Below are positions 27,998 through 36,873 of a stretch of DNA of 64,000 nt, piece by piece. Both the position numbers and the translations under genes were made by a program. Numbering within the stretch: position 1 is the stretch's first letter; each line of letters begins with the position of its first letter. The stretch spans positions 62,001 to 126,000 of the forward strand of contig DAHWKJ010000099.1 of NCBI GenBank assembly GCA_027343695.1, in the 5' to 3' direction. Source of the DNA: Sulfobacillus sp. (GTDB taxonomy: Bacteria; Bacillota; Sulfobacillia; Sulfobacillales; Sulfobacillaceae). The notes under the pieces were generated by a model. It had not been told where the DNA came from. It made no database searches and saw only the letters and a program-made list of their open reading frames with translations.

Positions 27998-29475
27998 GAG
28001 TTAGGTAGCTCCTTTAGGATCTGCCGTGCCACTTCACGATCGTCGAAATGAATAGTGGCGTCGCGATAGATCTGATATGTCTCATGGCCTTTACCGACAA
28101 TAAGGATCACGTCTCCGGGCTGACCCCGATGCATCGCTAAACGAATGGCTCGTTCGCGATCGAGCTCAATATCATACTGTCCATTAACCGATTCCACCCC
28201 GACCACGGTTTGTCGAATGATGTCCATGGGGTCTTCAGAACGAGGATTATCCGCAGTAAGAATCACCCAATCGGCAAGCTTGCCCGCAACCTCTCCCATA
28301 ATGGCGCGCTTCCCGCGGTCCCGGTCACCTCCAGGCCCAAACACTACCCCAATTCCCCCAATCGCAAACTCTCGGGCCGTCTGTAAAGCGTTCTGTAGTC
28401 CATCAGGCGTATGCGCATAATCCACAATTACCGTAAACGCTTGACCTTCGTCGATCCGTTCAAACCGTCCCGGAACCCCCGGATAGCGAGCCAGCGCCGC
28501 GGCCATACGACGCGGGGAGAGCCCATATACGTACCCGACAGCCAACGCTGCCAAGGCATTAGATACGTTAAAACGCCCCGCCATACCCAACTCAATCGGA
28601 TGGCTCTTCCCATTTGGAAACTCTGCCATAAATTGGACTCCCCGGCTACCCAATTGCACCATGCGAGCTCGAATATCGGCACCTTCCGCGAGTCCGTAGG
28701 TCAACACCGGCACTTGGCATAAGGCTCGGAGTCTTTCCGAGTAAGGGTCGTCAAAATTGAGCACCGCAGCCTTCGGCCCGGATTTAGGATTGGGCCCGAG
28801 TCGTCTGAACAGCAAAGCCTTAGCCTGAAAATAGGCCTCAAAATCTTGGTGAAAATCCAGGTGGTCTTGCGTCAGATTCGTAAATACGGCCACGTCATAG
28901 GTCACGGTGTCTACCCTGGACAACACGAGAGCATGCGATGACACCTCCATCACGGCCGCTTTCATGCCACGATCCGCCATGTGTCGCAGTATACTTTGCA
29001 AATCGGTCGACTCGGGCGTCGTCCGAGTCACCTTAAATTTCTCGTCTCCCATTAAGGTATGAAGGGTACCGGTCAACCCGCACGGGACGTCACACGCATC
29101 CAAAATCGCGCGAATCAAATGTGTCGTCGTAGTTTTTCCATTGGTACCGGTAACTCCCACCATCCATAAGCGATCCGAAGGCCGTCCAAAGAACTTATCG
29201 GCCAGCCGGGCCATCCCTTTACGTGCATCCGGCACGACAGCCCCCGGTAGACCGTCAGGAATGGCATCCGCCCGTTCCACGAGAAATGCGACCGCTCCAC
29301 GCTCTTTCGCCTCACGACAATATAAGTGGCCATCGGTGCGAAATCCTGGTATGGCGCAAAAGAGGTTACCGGGCTGTACCATCCTAGAATCGTACGCAAT
29401 ACCGGAAATCTCTACGTTCGTGGGGCCAACCCGAGACACCGTTTCCAATGAATCTAAGAGCTCATTAAATTCCAT
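27994..29475 (-). CDS. murE: UDP-MurNAc-L-Ala-D-Glu:meso-diaminopimelate ligase
   Basis: It adds the third amino acid to the peptidoglycan stem peptide. The 493-aa protein has VTGTNGKTTTTHLIRAIL (ATP loop, near residue 107), the carbamylated-Lys region and TADNPRSEDP. DNPR is the motif that recognises meso-diaminopimelate, so the wall is probably mDAP type. I chose ATG at 29475 because GGGAGGATCGCAG precedes it; the frame is open to 29502. Confidence 0.95.
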   Translation of the reverse strand: MEFNELLDSLETVSRVGPTNVEISGIAYDSRMVQPGNLFCAIPGFRTDGHLYCREAKERGAVAFLVERADAIPDGLPGAVVPDARKGMARLADKFFGRPSDRLWMVGVTGTNGKTTTTHLIRAILDACDVPCGLTGTLHTLMGDEKFKVTRTTPESTDLQSILRHMADRGMKAAVMEVSSHALVLSRVDTVTYDVAVFTNLTQDHLDFHQDFEAYFQAKALLFRRLGPNPKSGPKAAVLNFDDPYSERLRALCQVPVLTYGLAEGADIRARMVQLGSRGVQFMAEFPNGKSHPIELGMAGRFNVSNALAALAVGYVYGLSPRRMAAALARYPGVPGRFERIDEGQAFTVIVDYAHTPDGLQNALQTAREFAIGGIGVVFGPGGDRDRGKRAIMGEVAGKLADWVILTADNPRSEDPMDIIRQTVVGVESVNGQYDIELDRERAIRLAMHRGQPGDVILIVGKGHETYQIYRDATIHFDDREVARQILKELPNS

Positions 29476-29527
29476 CTGCGATCCTCCCACTACGGGTAGC
29501 ATTCCCCTTGCTAAGCGACGGCCACGG

Positions 29528-31618
29528 TTAAGACACCATTACCGTCGTCCCTGCCCTAACCTCTGTGCCGGGGTGTACCGATTGTTCACGCACCGCCTGA
29601 TGTCTCCCTGCACTCCATCTTACATTCAATCCCAATTCCCATGCTAGTTGTTGAACAGACTGACGTTGCATTCCCACAAAGTTCGGTACCGCGACCCATT
29701 CGAGATAGATCCGCGTGGCATCGCCTAACTTTAGCTTAATACGTGTGCCAGCAGGCAGCCAAGCTCCGTATTGAATCGACTGGTCCACGACAACCTCGCC
29801 GTGTCCTTCAAATTGTACAGGAAATCCGAAGGCTTCGGCATCATCTAAAGCACTCACTGGGTCCAAATTTACCAGATTTGGCACCATAGCCGGTTCTCCA
29901 TTTTTTGGGGGCACGATGGGTTCGGTGGGGGATAGATTCAAATGCCTAAAGATATCCCGAGCCAACCGAGAGAAAATCGGTGCCGCCACTTGCCCTCCAT
30001 AGAACGCCCCTTGGGGCTCATCGACATTGATCATAATGGCCACCTGCGGGTTCGGAACCGGGCCAAATCCCACGAAAGAGGCAATATAGATCCCTTTTTC
30101 GGTCCGCCCGTTGATGACCTTTTGTGCTGTCCCGGTTTTGCCGGCAACCCGAAAGCCCGGCACCTGACCCAGTTTGCCGGTTCCCTCCGAAACGACAGAC
30201 ACCAGCATATCTTGGACTTGGCGGGCCACCGTGGGTGAGATGACACGGCGCACCGCCACCGTGTCGTAAGCCTTTAATAGCTTTCCTTCTGGAGACCGAA
30301 TTTGGCGGGCCACATGCGGCTTAAGGAGCACCCCGTCGTTGGCAATGGCCGCAATGGCGTTTAAGAGCCCTATTGGAGACACCGTCAAGGTTTGACCAAA
30401 CGCCATAATCGCCAAATCCAAGGCGGTCACTAAAGACGCTTTGGGAAAAATCCCCCGGGCCGAGCCCGGTAAATCCAGGTGGGTGGGCTCCATGAGTCCA
30501 AACTGCCCAAGCGCCTCATAAAAACGGGAGACGCCTAACCCTAGCCCCAGTTCCATAAATCCTACATTGCAAGAGTTCCTGACCACGGCCCCCAGGGATT
30601 CGGCCCCATGTCCCTCGGGCCTCCAACAATTCACACGGCGTCCCAGTACCCGCTTGAATCCGGGACAGTAAAAACCTGCTCCCGGGTGTGTTGTGCCCAT
30701 TTCCAATGCCGAGGACAAAGTCACTGGCTTAAAAATCGATCCGGGTGGGATGGCGTCGGATACCGCTAATACCCTGTAGTGTTTAGGATCGGCCTCCCGA
30801 AACCGATTCGGGTTAAATGTCGGCCGCTGCGCTAAAGCCAGGAGTCCGCCAGTTGGAGGGTGCATGACCGTAATACTCACCGATTTGGCACCCGTCGAAA
30901 TCATGGCTTGTTCGCAGGCGCGTTCCGCCATCCATTGGATTTTTTCATCCAGAGTCAACTCTAGCGTATCGCCCTGGATGGGTTGAAGCACGCGTTGTTC
31001 AGCAAACTGGATCGTTCTCCCCGTTACATCGTACTCTTCCTGAATCTTGCCCGGTTTCCCTTGCAAGTATTTGTTAAACACCAATTCGACCCCAGCCAAC
31101 CCTTGATTGTCGATTCCAGTGAACCCTAAGACAGGTCCCGCCAGATTCCCTTCTGGATAATAACGAGCGGTCTCGGTGACAAGGTACACCCCCGGTAGGG
31201 ATGGCAATTGACTTTTGAGGGTGTCGAGTTCCTCTGCGGTGAGCCGCCGTTTCAGCCACACAAACCCCTGGTGCCGACTCAACCGGCGCAGGACCTGGTT
31301 CTGAGGCAGGCCCAGGACTGTAGCCAATAAGAGAGATTCCGTGGTGCGATGGCGACGGGTTTGAATGGGGATCGCATAGGTCGAGTATGCGTGATGGCTT
31401 CCCGCTAAAAGATGCCCATGACGGTCAACAATATTTCCCCGGAAGGCGGCCAACGGCACCCCGCGAAAGTGTGCGGAGTCCGCAATGATCTTGAGTCGAG
31501 CAGCGTCTACCGCTTGGATCGTCGTCAGTCGTCCCATCAGCACCCCGTCAAAGATGCCTATCAACGCCAGCACCAGAAAGTTTCTACGCTTCATAATTAA
31601 CGTAGGACGGTCATTCAT
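29528..31618 (-). CDS. Class B penicillin-binding protein with two PASTA domains (SpoVD/PBP2X type)
   Basis: A septal or sporulation transpeptidase. The 696-aa protein has one N-terminal membrane segment (about residues 12-30) and a dimerisation domain with FRGNIVDRHGHLLA. The transpeptidase domain has S294-xx-K297 (GSIFKPVT), S349-C-N351 and K494TG. Two PASTA repeats follow at about 572-630 and 635-696 (VPNLVNLDPVSAL and VPNFVGMQRQSV). ATG at 31618 is preceded by AGGAGGCTTCTCACA. It probably partners with the SEDS protein of the cluster. Confidence 0.93.
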   Translation of the reverse strand: MNDRPTLIMKRRNFLVLALIGIFDGVLMGRLTTIQAVDAARLKIIADSAHFRGVPLAAFRGNIVDRHGHLLAGSHHAYSTYAIPIQTRRHRTTESLLLATVLGLPQNQVLRRLSRHQGFVWLKRRLTAEELDTLKSQLPSLPGVYLVTETARYYPEGNLAGPVLGFTGIDNQGLAGVELVFNKYLQGKPGKIQEEYDVTGRTIQFAEQRVLQPIQGDTLELTLDEKIQWMAERACEQAMISTGAKSVSITVMHPPTGGLLALAQRPTFNPNRFREADPKHYRVLAVSDAIPPGSIFKPVTLSSALEMGTTHPGAGFYCPGFKRVLGRRVNCWRPEGHGAESLGAVVRNSCNVGFMELGLGLGVSRFYEALGQFGLMEPTHLDLPGSARGIFPKASLVTALDLAIMAFGQTLTVSPIGLLNAIAAIANDGVLLKPHVARQIRSPEGKLLKAYDTVAVRRVISPTVARQVQDMLVSVVSEGTGKLGQVPGFRVAGKTGTAQKVINGRTEKGIYIASFVGFGPVPNPQVAIMINVDEPQGAFYGGQVAAPIFSRLARDIFRHLNLSPTEPIVPPKNGEPAMVPNLVNLDPVSALDDAEAFGFPVQFEGHGEVVVDQSIQYGAWLPAGTRIKLKLGDATRIYLEWVAVPNFVGMQRQSVQQLAWELGLNVRWSAGRHQAVREQSVHPGTEVRAGTTVMVS

Positions 31619-31691
31619 TGTGAGAAGCCTCCTCGTTACAGGACGGGCTGTTACTCACAATGTGTATGCCTAGAGACGATTCCGCAGAACG

Positions 31692-33425
31692 CTACGGGAC
31701 AAAGGGTTTAGATCCATTATCGGGCCCGGCATAGGGTTTGATGCCCCAATACTTAAACATAAACGAGGCGATATGCTTCCAGACCGGTGCAGATACTTGG
31801 TCCCCGTAGAACAGTTTTCCAACCGGCTGATTAATCATCACAAGCATAATGAAGCGCGGATTAGGCATAGGCCCCATGCCCATATACGATGCGACAAATT
31901 TGTCGGCCGACGTCTTCCCATTAATAATCTTCTGGGAGGTACCGGTTTTCCCCGCAATAATGTACCCCGGCACCTGTGCTGGAACCCCAGTCCCCTGAGT
32001 GGCCTCCAACGTCATCATGTGTTGAATCTCTTGCGCCACCTGAACACTGGCTGGACGAGACTCCACAGTAGGTTGCACGTGTTGGATCACCGCGCCCGAT
32101 GGTGACAACACGGCCTTTAAGATATGCGGTTGCATCATGACTCCATTATTGGCAATCGCAGAATCCGCCGTAATCATTTGCATCGGAGTCACCGCCATGC
32201 CCTGACCGAAGCCCATCGTGGCCAAGTCCACCGCATTGACCTGTTTTGGGGGAATCCATAAGCCCGTCGAATCGCCAGGCAGTCCGACCCCACTCGGGTG
32301 TTGCAAGCCGAACGCCTTAATGAATCGATACAGGTTGGCCGCACCCACCTTTAAGGCCACGTCCATGAAGACCTGATCGGAAGACACTTCAAGCCCACGC
32401 GTCAGGGTAATCCAGCCCCAACCCACCGGGTTCCAATCGTTGATTCGGACCCCATTAACAATTTTGTAGCCGCGGGTATCAAAAAGACTATTGGGTGTAA
32501 AAAGTCCCAACATGAGACCCGCGGTCGCCGTGACGGGTTTGAAAATTGATCCCGGTGGGACGGGATCCTCCACCGCATAGTTGTTCATTTCCAAAGCAGT
32601 GGCATTGTAATAGTTGTTGGGATTAAAATTGGGCCAGTTGGCCATAGCAATCACCGACCCGGTGTGAGGATTTAACACAATCACCGTGCCATTCAGTGCA
32701 TGGGCCCGCTTCACCCCCCATTTTAACCACTTTTGAGCAACGGCTTCGATGTTAGCATCGATCGTCAATTGCACGTTATTGCCCGGAACCGGTGCCTTAT
32801 AAGACTTTTGCCACTGCGGCAAAGGGTTCCCCGCCGCATCCGTGTTAACCGTCCACGATCCGTTGTGGCCGGATAAAATTTTATTATAGGCATATTCCAC
32901 GCCAGCCAAACCTTGGTCCTGTGATCCCACCATCCCTAAAACCTGGGACGCTAAGGTCCCGTTCGGGTAGTCTCGTCCAGAGCTTGGAATGGCCTCAATG
33001 CCGGGCAAATTTAAGGATTGAATCTTATGTCCCAACGCCGGCGTGACTGATCGGTCGATCAACGCATACCAGGACTTATTGCCCAATACCCCGGCCAGTT
33101 GGGTGGTCGAAAACGGGAGATACTTTGCCAATGTGGCTGCGGTAGGTTGTACCTGTTGCGGGGTCAAATATTTTGGTATCGCCACAATCTGATAACGCGG
33201 CACATCCATCGCCAACACTGCCCCATTACGATCCAAGATCTTGCCTCGAGGGGCGGGCAGCGTCAGCGTATGCACGTGAATGCTTGCGGCATACGCTTTT
33301 AGATAGCCCGCATTGCCAATTTGAATCATCACCAAACGCACCAGCAACAACGCCGTAAACGCCGCGGTAAACCCTAGCGTCCACAGAGCCCGCTTCTTAG
33401 TCATGCCATGAGCCGCTTTCTTCAT
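31692..33425 (-). CDS. Class B penicillin-binding protein without PASTA domains
   Basis: The second transpeptidase of the dcw cluster, 577 aa from the ATG at 33425, which overlaps the ftsL stop by 4 nt (ATGA). It has one N-terminal membrane segment (about residues 13-32), APRGKILDRNGAVLAMD, S293-xx-K296 (GSIFKPVT) and K493TG. The middle motif, normally SxN, reads S348-S-D350, so Asn is replaced by Asp. The C-terminus ends after the transpeptidase domain. Position suggests a PBP2B/FtsI-like division enzyme; alternatively one of the two PBPs is spore-specific. Confidence 0.92.
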   Translation of the reverse strand: MKKAAHGMTKKRALWTLGFTAAFTALLLVRLVMIQIGNAGYLKAYAASIHVHTLTLPAPRGKILDRNGAVLAMDVPRYQIVAIPKYLTPQQVQPTAATLAKYLPFSTTQLAGVLGNKSWYALIDRSVTPALGHKIQSLNLPGIEAIPSSGRDYPNGTLASQVLGMVGSQDQGLAGVEYAYNKILSGHNGSWTVNTDAAGNPLPQWQKSYKAPVPGNNVQLTIDANIEAVAQKWLKWGVKRAHALNGTVIVLNPHTGSVIAMANWPNFNPNNYYNATALEMNNYAVEDPVPPGSIFKPVTATAGLMLGLFTPNSLFDTRGYKIVNGVRINDWNPVGWGWITLTRGLEVSSDQVFMDVALKVGAANLYRFIKAFGLQHPSGVGLPGDSTGLWIPPKQVNAVDLATMGFGQGMAVTPMQMITADSAIANNGVMMQPHILKAVLSPSGAVIQHVQPTVESRPASVQVAQEIQHMMTLEATQGTGVPAQVPGYIIAGKTGTSQKIINGKTSADKFVASYMGMGPMPNPRFIMLVMINQPVGKLFYGDQVSAPVWKHIASFMFKYWGIKPYAGPDNGSKPFVP

Positions 33426-33883
33426 CGTCCCGTCAACGCTCCACGAAGACCCGCGATCCACCGTGACACACCTTGGTACCACTTCCCGGAAGATGAAACC
33501 GCCACGGAATGATGGACCTTAGGCGCTACAACCATCGGGCTTTTCAGAGTAATGTGCATGCGTTGGCTGTCCGCCGCCAATGCCTGGGGCGAACGCAATT
33601 GGGTGACGGACAACGCGAGCACCTCTGTTTGTCGATGGAGTTGAGTGTAACGGGTCTGAAGCGCGTCCACTTGATAGCCCATGATTAAAACGTGTACCGC
33701 TAAGACAGAGGCCAAAAGCCCCATGCCCCAAACTGTAGACACCCAAAACACCACTCTGGCGACTTTATTAAATCGGCGTCGTGGCTTCGGAGGTGTGGGT
33801 TTGGGCCGAAGCTTTTTTTCCCATGTCCTTGCCAGATTGCCCTCACTCATCACGTTATAGCGAACCTCTTGTTTATTGACCAC
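33422..33883 (-). CDS. ftsL: FtsL-like division protein
   Basis: The 153-aa protein has a basic, Pro-rich cytoplasmic start (residues 20-40) and a single membrane segment (about 43-68). A short coiled-coil region with a heptad-like pattern follows (YQVDALQTRYTQLHRQTEVL), then a variable outer tail. Sequence similarity of FtsL proteins is low, so the call rests on topology and on the position between rsmH and a class B PBP. GTG at 33883 is preceded by AGGAGGATTGAGTC. Confidence 0.8.
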   Translation of the reverse strand: MVNKQEVRYNVMSEGNLARTWEKKLRPKPTPPKPRRRFNKVARVVFWVSTVWGMGLLASVLAVHVLIMGYQVDALQTRYTQLHRQTEVLALSVTQLRSPQALAADSQRMHITLKSPMVVAPKVHHSVAVSSSGKWYQGVSRWIAGLRGALTGR

Positions 33884-33927
33884 GACTCAATCCTCCTGTA
33901 ACGGCACCCAACAACCTCACCGATTCC

Positions 33928-34848
33928 TTAACCCCAAGCTCCCGCGTTCTCACGACCGGTCCGTGAGAACACACGCATTTTTGCAGACCGTGACCGCGGA
34001 TTGTCCACGATTTCTTCATCAGACGGTATCAAGGGGCGACGGGTCACGACTGCCCCGTCACCAGCCTCCTGCCAGTCACGAAAAGTATGTTTGACAATTC
34101 GGTCCTCCAACGATTGAAACGAAATAACCACAATATGGCCCCCGGGCCGAACTGCCAATCGTGCCTGTTCGAGCCCAGAGCTTAGAGACCCCAATTCGTC
34201 GTTCACCCAAATTCTTAATGCTTGAAATGTGCGCCGGGCCGGATGTCCCCCAGTTCTCCGGGCAGATGCTGGAATCGCCGCCTTTATCAATTCCACCAAC
34301 TGTCCAGTGGTGCGAATGGGTTCTCTTTCGCGACTACGCACAATGAACTCCGCGATCCGTGATGCCCATCTTTCTTCTCCCCACGCGGAGAGCGCATGCG
34401 TAATTTCATCTTTGGGCTTCATATTGACCAACCTAAACGCCGTGACGGAGTTGTTGGGGTCCATCCGCATGTCTAGCGGCGCCTCGGGATCTTGATACCC
34501 GAAGCCGCGCTCGGCCACATCGAGTTGAGGCGACGAGACGCCGAGATCAAACAGTACCCCAGCTACCTCATGCCGTTCATGGATCGCGAGCAAGGACATT
34601 AAATCGCGGAAGTTCCCACATCGAAAATCCACGCGATTCCCAAATGGAGCCAATCGCTCTTGAGCCGCCGCTATGGCTATGGGATCCTGATCCACTGCAA
34701 TGAGGCGAACAGAAGGGAACGTGGACAACAGGAGATGCGAATGGCCACCACCGCCTAACGTCGCGTCGATGTACAACCCTGCGGAGTCTGTCATCCAGTG
34801 GGTCATCACCTCATTGGGCATTACGCTGATATGACGAAACGTCACCAC
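33928..34848 (-). CDS. rsmH: 16S rRNA (cytosine1402-N4)-methyltransferase
   Basis: It methylates C1402 of 16S rRNA in the decoding centre. The protein has HISVMPNEVM near the start. The SAM-binding segment is DATLGGGGHSHLLL, followed by AVDQDPIAI. It also has GVLFDLGVSSPQLD and a late HIVVISFQSLEDRIVKHTF. The frame is open to a TTG at 34866 overlapping mraZ. I prefer GTG at 34848 (306 aa), since GGGAG lies 7 nt upstream. Confidence 0.93.
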   Translation of the reverse strand: MVTFRHISVMPNEVMTHWMTDSAGLYIDATLGGGGHSHLLLSTFPSVRLIAVDQDPIAIAAAQERLAPFGNRVDFRCGNFRDLMSLLAIHERHEVAGVLFDLGVSSPQLDVAERGFGYQDPEAPLDMRMDPNNSVTAFRLVNMKPKDEITHALSAWGEERWASRIAEFIVRSREREPIRTTGQLVELIKAAIPASARRTGGHPARRTFQALRIWVNDELGSLSSGLEQARLAVRPGGHIVVISFQSLEDRIVKHTFRDWQEAGDGAVVTRRPLIPSDEEIVDNPRSRSAKMRVFSRTGRENAGAWG

Positions 34849-34862
34849 GCTGTCACTCCCTG

Positions 34863-35294
34863 TCAAAACCCGAAATCTCCCATTTTCTCCGCCACATCCT
34901 CATAGCCCGCTTGTGCCGTTTCTTGATAGGCATTCCAGCGTTCCTCGGCCCATAACTCCACCCGGTTGCTCACCCCAACCAGCACGACATCTTTCTGAAT
35001 CGCTCCATACTCTCGGAGTCTCGGAGGAATGGTAATCCGATATTGACGGTCTACTTCAACATCTTGTGCCCCTGCGAGAAACAATCGAGCAAAAGCTCGC
35101 GCATTCGCATTCGTCATCGGTAATGCCTTTAAGCGTTCCTCCATCGTGCGCCATTCATCCATGGGATAAAAGAACAGGCATCCATCCAACCCTTTGGTCA
35201 TGATAAATCGGTCACGCAGTTCATCGCGCAGACGTGATGGAATGATGATACGTCCTTTATCATCCAGAGAATGGGAAGATTCACCCATCATCAT
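34863..35294 (-). CDS. mraZ: MraZ transcriptional regulator of the dcw cluster
   Basis: MraZ is a ring-forming AbrB-like DNA-binding protein that controls its own operon. The 143-aa protein has MMMGESSHSLDDKGRIIIPS and a second SpoVT/AbrB-like half with DVEVDRQYRITIPPRLREY. I chose the first of three ATGs (35294), as the family starts M-x-MGE-x-x-H and GGAGGTGA lies just upstream. Four MraZ boxes at 35295-35330 overlap the ribosome-binding site, so repression could act on initiation of transcription at close range. Confidence 0.95.
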   Translation of the reverse strand: MMMGESSHSLDDKGRIIIPSRLRDELRDRFIMTKGLDGCLFFYPMDEWRTMEERLKALPMTNANARAFARLFLAGAQDVEVDRQYRITIPPRLREYGAIQKDVVLVGVSNRVELWAEERWNAYQETAQAGYEDVAEKMGDFGF

Positions 35295-35332
35295 TCCACT
35301 CACCTCCACTTCACTCCACTTTACTCCACTTA
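35295..35332 (-). promoter_or_regulatory. MraZ operator: four direct repeats with 10-bp period
   Basis: The hexamer AGTGGA (TCCACT on the plus strand) occurs at 35295-35300, 35305-35310, 35315-35320 and 35325-35330. The start-to-start spacing is exactly 10 bp. Known MraZ targets are three or four TGGGA or GTGGT-like boxes with about one helical turn between them. The two repeats nearest the gene also supply its Shine-Dalgarno sequence. Confidence 0.85.
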
Positions 35333-35362
35333 GACATTCGCCTTCAAGTCCTTGTCTCCTGC

Positions 35363-35391
35363 TTTTTACAAAAAAGAATTTATTTGAGCAA
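35363..35391 (-). promoter_or_regulatory. Weak candidate promoter of the dcw cluster
   Basis: TTGCTC (35391-35386) and TAAAAA (35368-35363) are 17 nt apart and precede the MraZ boxes by about 30 nt. Both hexamers deviate from consensus. Confidence 0.35.
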
Positions 35392-35453
35392 AGCGCCCGC
35401 CCCGGCGACCTCGGGCACTAGTTCGCCCTATCGACCCCGAATCTGCCCATCCA

Positions 35454-35482
35454 TTGACACGATGCCCGGCGGCCCGTATAAT
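35454..35482 (+). promoter_or_regulatory. Consensus sigma-A promoter of tRNA-Ala
   Basis: TTGACA (35454-35459) and TATAAT (35477-35482) are separated by exactly 17 nt, a perfect consensus promoter. The tRNA begins 13 nt after the -10. Confidence 0.95.
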
Positions 35483-35495
35483 CAAAAGTCGTTGT

Positions 35496-35571
35496 GGGGG
35501 CGTAGCTCAGTTGGGAGAGCGTCGGCATCGCAAGTCGAAGGTCAGGGGTTCGACTCCCCTCGCCTCCACCA
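35496..35571 (+). tRNA. tRNA-Ala, anticodon CGC
   Basis: A 76-nt cloverleaf. The acceptor arm is GGGGGCG with CGCCTCC, the D arm GCTC-AGTTGGGA-GAGC and the anticodon arm TCGGC-ATCGCAA-GTCGA, with CGC at positions 34-36. The T arm is AGGGG-TTCGACT-CCCCT, the discriminator is A and CCA is encoded. It reads the GCG codon. It stands alone on the plus strand with its own promoter and terminator. Confidence 0.95.
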
Positions 35572-35608
35572 AATTTTTTAAGAAATTCTGACCGGATGTA
35601 AAAAGTCA

Positions 35609-35641
35609 AACCCTGTCGGCGTAGGCCAGACAGGGTTTTTT
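35609..35641. terminator. Bidirectional terminator after tRNA-Ala and the sortase gene
   Basis: AACCCTGTC (35609-35617) pairs with GACAGGGTT (35629-35637), and six T residues follow on the plus strand. On the minus strand the stem is followed by GACTTTTT. It can serve both the tRNA transcript and the convergent sortase gene. Confidence 0.85.
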
Positions 35642-35712
35642 GTTCTGTTACCCAATGATATGTCGAGCAAGTCCCCGAAGAGAGCGACGGCGAGCACTAG
35701 AGAGCTTTGCGC

Positions 35713-36813
35713 TTACGATGGCGCTACCTGAAAGGACGTGACGGAGACCTCATGACCGGCCACATGGCACACCATGGTCACCGTGTAGGCGACTCCATTG
35801 ACGCGCACTAAATTATCTTGAAGCAACAACGAGGTAGGGTTCCCGCTCCCATTCAATGACAAGGTTACGTTCAACGGGGCTTCAAACACGATACTGTGAG
35901 CGCCAAAAAAAGCATTGGTGAGTTTCGGTGAAACCCCTGGGGTGAACAAGGATGCGTACCATTGGGTGTCACGGTATTGACTGGTGTATCGGGCCGCATC
36001 CCACAAGTCAATGGCTTCCGCTTCAACTTGGAGCGAGTTGCCTGATTGCTTAAATTGTAAAACCTGGGCGGTGTCGGGCGCTATATAATGCATGGTGCCC
36101 ATGGGGACTGAGTTATCTTTCAGTGGTAGCGGGTAGGTTTTTGCAATGACCGGAAGAATTTTTGCAGAATAGGATGTGGAAGGCACCACGGCCGCTTTAA
36201 TGGGACTAGTTCGCAGTTGATCGCGTACCAATACCGTGTACACGACATAGCGATCGGGAGTAAAGTACAAAGCGTCCAACGGATAGCAAGCCTCTAAGTC
36301 CAAGCGCGGGCGGGCATAGTCATTGGGCAATCCCGCGACGTCGGAAACTACTCCGTGTCCCACCACCTGAAACCAAAAAGTTCCTTGACCCGTGGTAACC
36401 ACCACTAAATTGCCCACACGGAGTGTATTGAGATGACGAAAATAGGTGGCATTATGCGCGGCAATGACACTCGTACCGAGTTGTCCCGGTAACACCGATC
36501 CCGAAAAGTGTCCGGGCGCCAACAGCAAGTCACTATAGCTCGTACCCTCAACAAAAGCTGTCTTCAGGTGCATCGCGGGTATCGCGATACTGCCCAACAC
36601 CCTACCGTCCGAAGGTAGACTCGATGGCGGTGCCACTTCCCATGCCACGGCCGTCGAGTTCCGGACCTGGCTCGCTGTCCCAGCGCTGACGGCGGGTGGA
36701 GCTTTGGCCGCTAGCTGGGCTCCATAAGCCCCCACGACCGTTGGTAACCACCAAACCATCGTGCCTAGCAATAGTCCGATCCCAATTAACCCCCCGGCGA
36801 TCCAACGTCTCAT
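35713..36813 (-). CDS. Sortase-family protein with a C-terminal extension
   Basis: The 366-aa protein has an N-terminal membrane anchor (about residues 5-30). The sortase core spans about 68-198. The catalytic triad can be placed as H120 (SVIAAHNATY), C176 (LDLEACYPLDAL) and R188 (TPDRYVVYTV). The usual TLxTC motif is changed to LDLEAC. Residues 200-366 form an extra domain that I do not recognise. Sortases attach or crosslink proteins on monoderm surfaces; no LPxTG-type substrate lies nearby. The class is not determined. It ends the run that begins with gdh. Confidence 0.8.
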   Translation of the reverse strand: MRRWIAGGLIGIGLLLGTMVWWLPTVVGAYGAQLAAKAPPAVSAGTASQVRNSTAVAWEVAPPSSLPSDGRVLGSIAIPAMHLKTAFVEGTSYSDLLLAPGHFSGSVLPGQLGTSVIAAHNATYFRHLNTLRVGNLVVVTTGQGTFWFQVVGHGVVSDVAGLPNDYARPRLDLEACYPLDALYFTPDRYVVYTVLVRDQLRTSPIKAAVVPSTSYSAKILPVIAKTYPLPLKDNSVPMGTMHYIAPDTAQVLQFKQSGNSLQVEAEAIDLWDAARYTSQYRDTQWYASLFTPGVSPKLTNAFFGAHSIVFEAPLNVTLSLNGSGNPTSLLLQDNLVRVNGVAYTVTMVCHVAGHEVSVTSFQVAPS

Positions 36814-36873
36814 CTCAGTCCCCCCCTACTTATAGAGATGATACGAAGACGTTGGGTCACTTGGATCTCTTGA

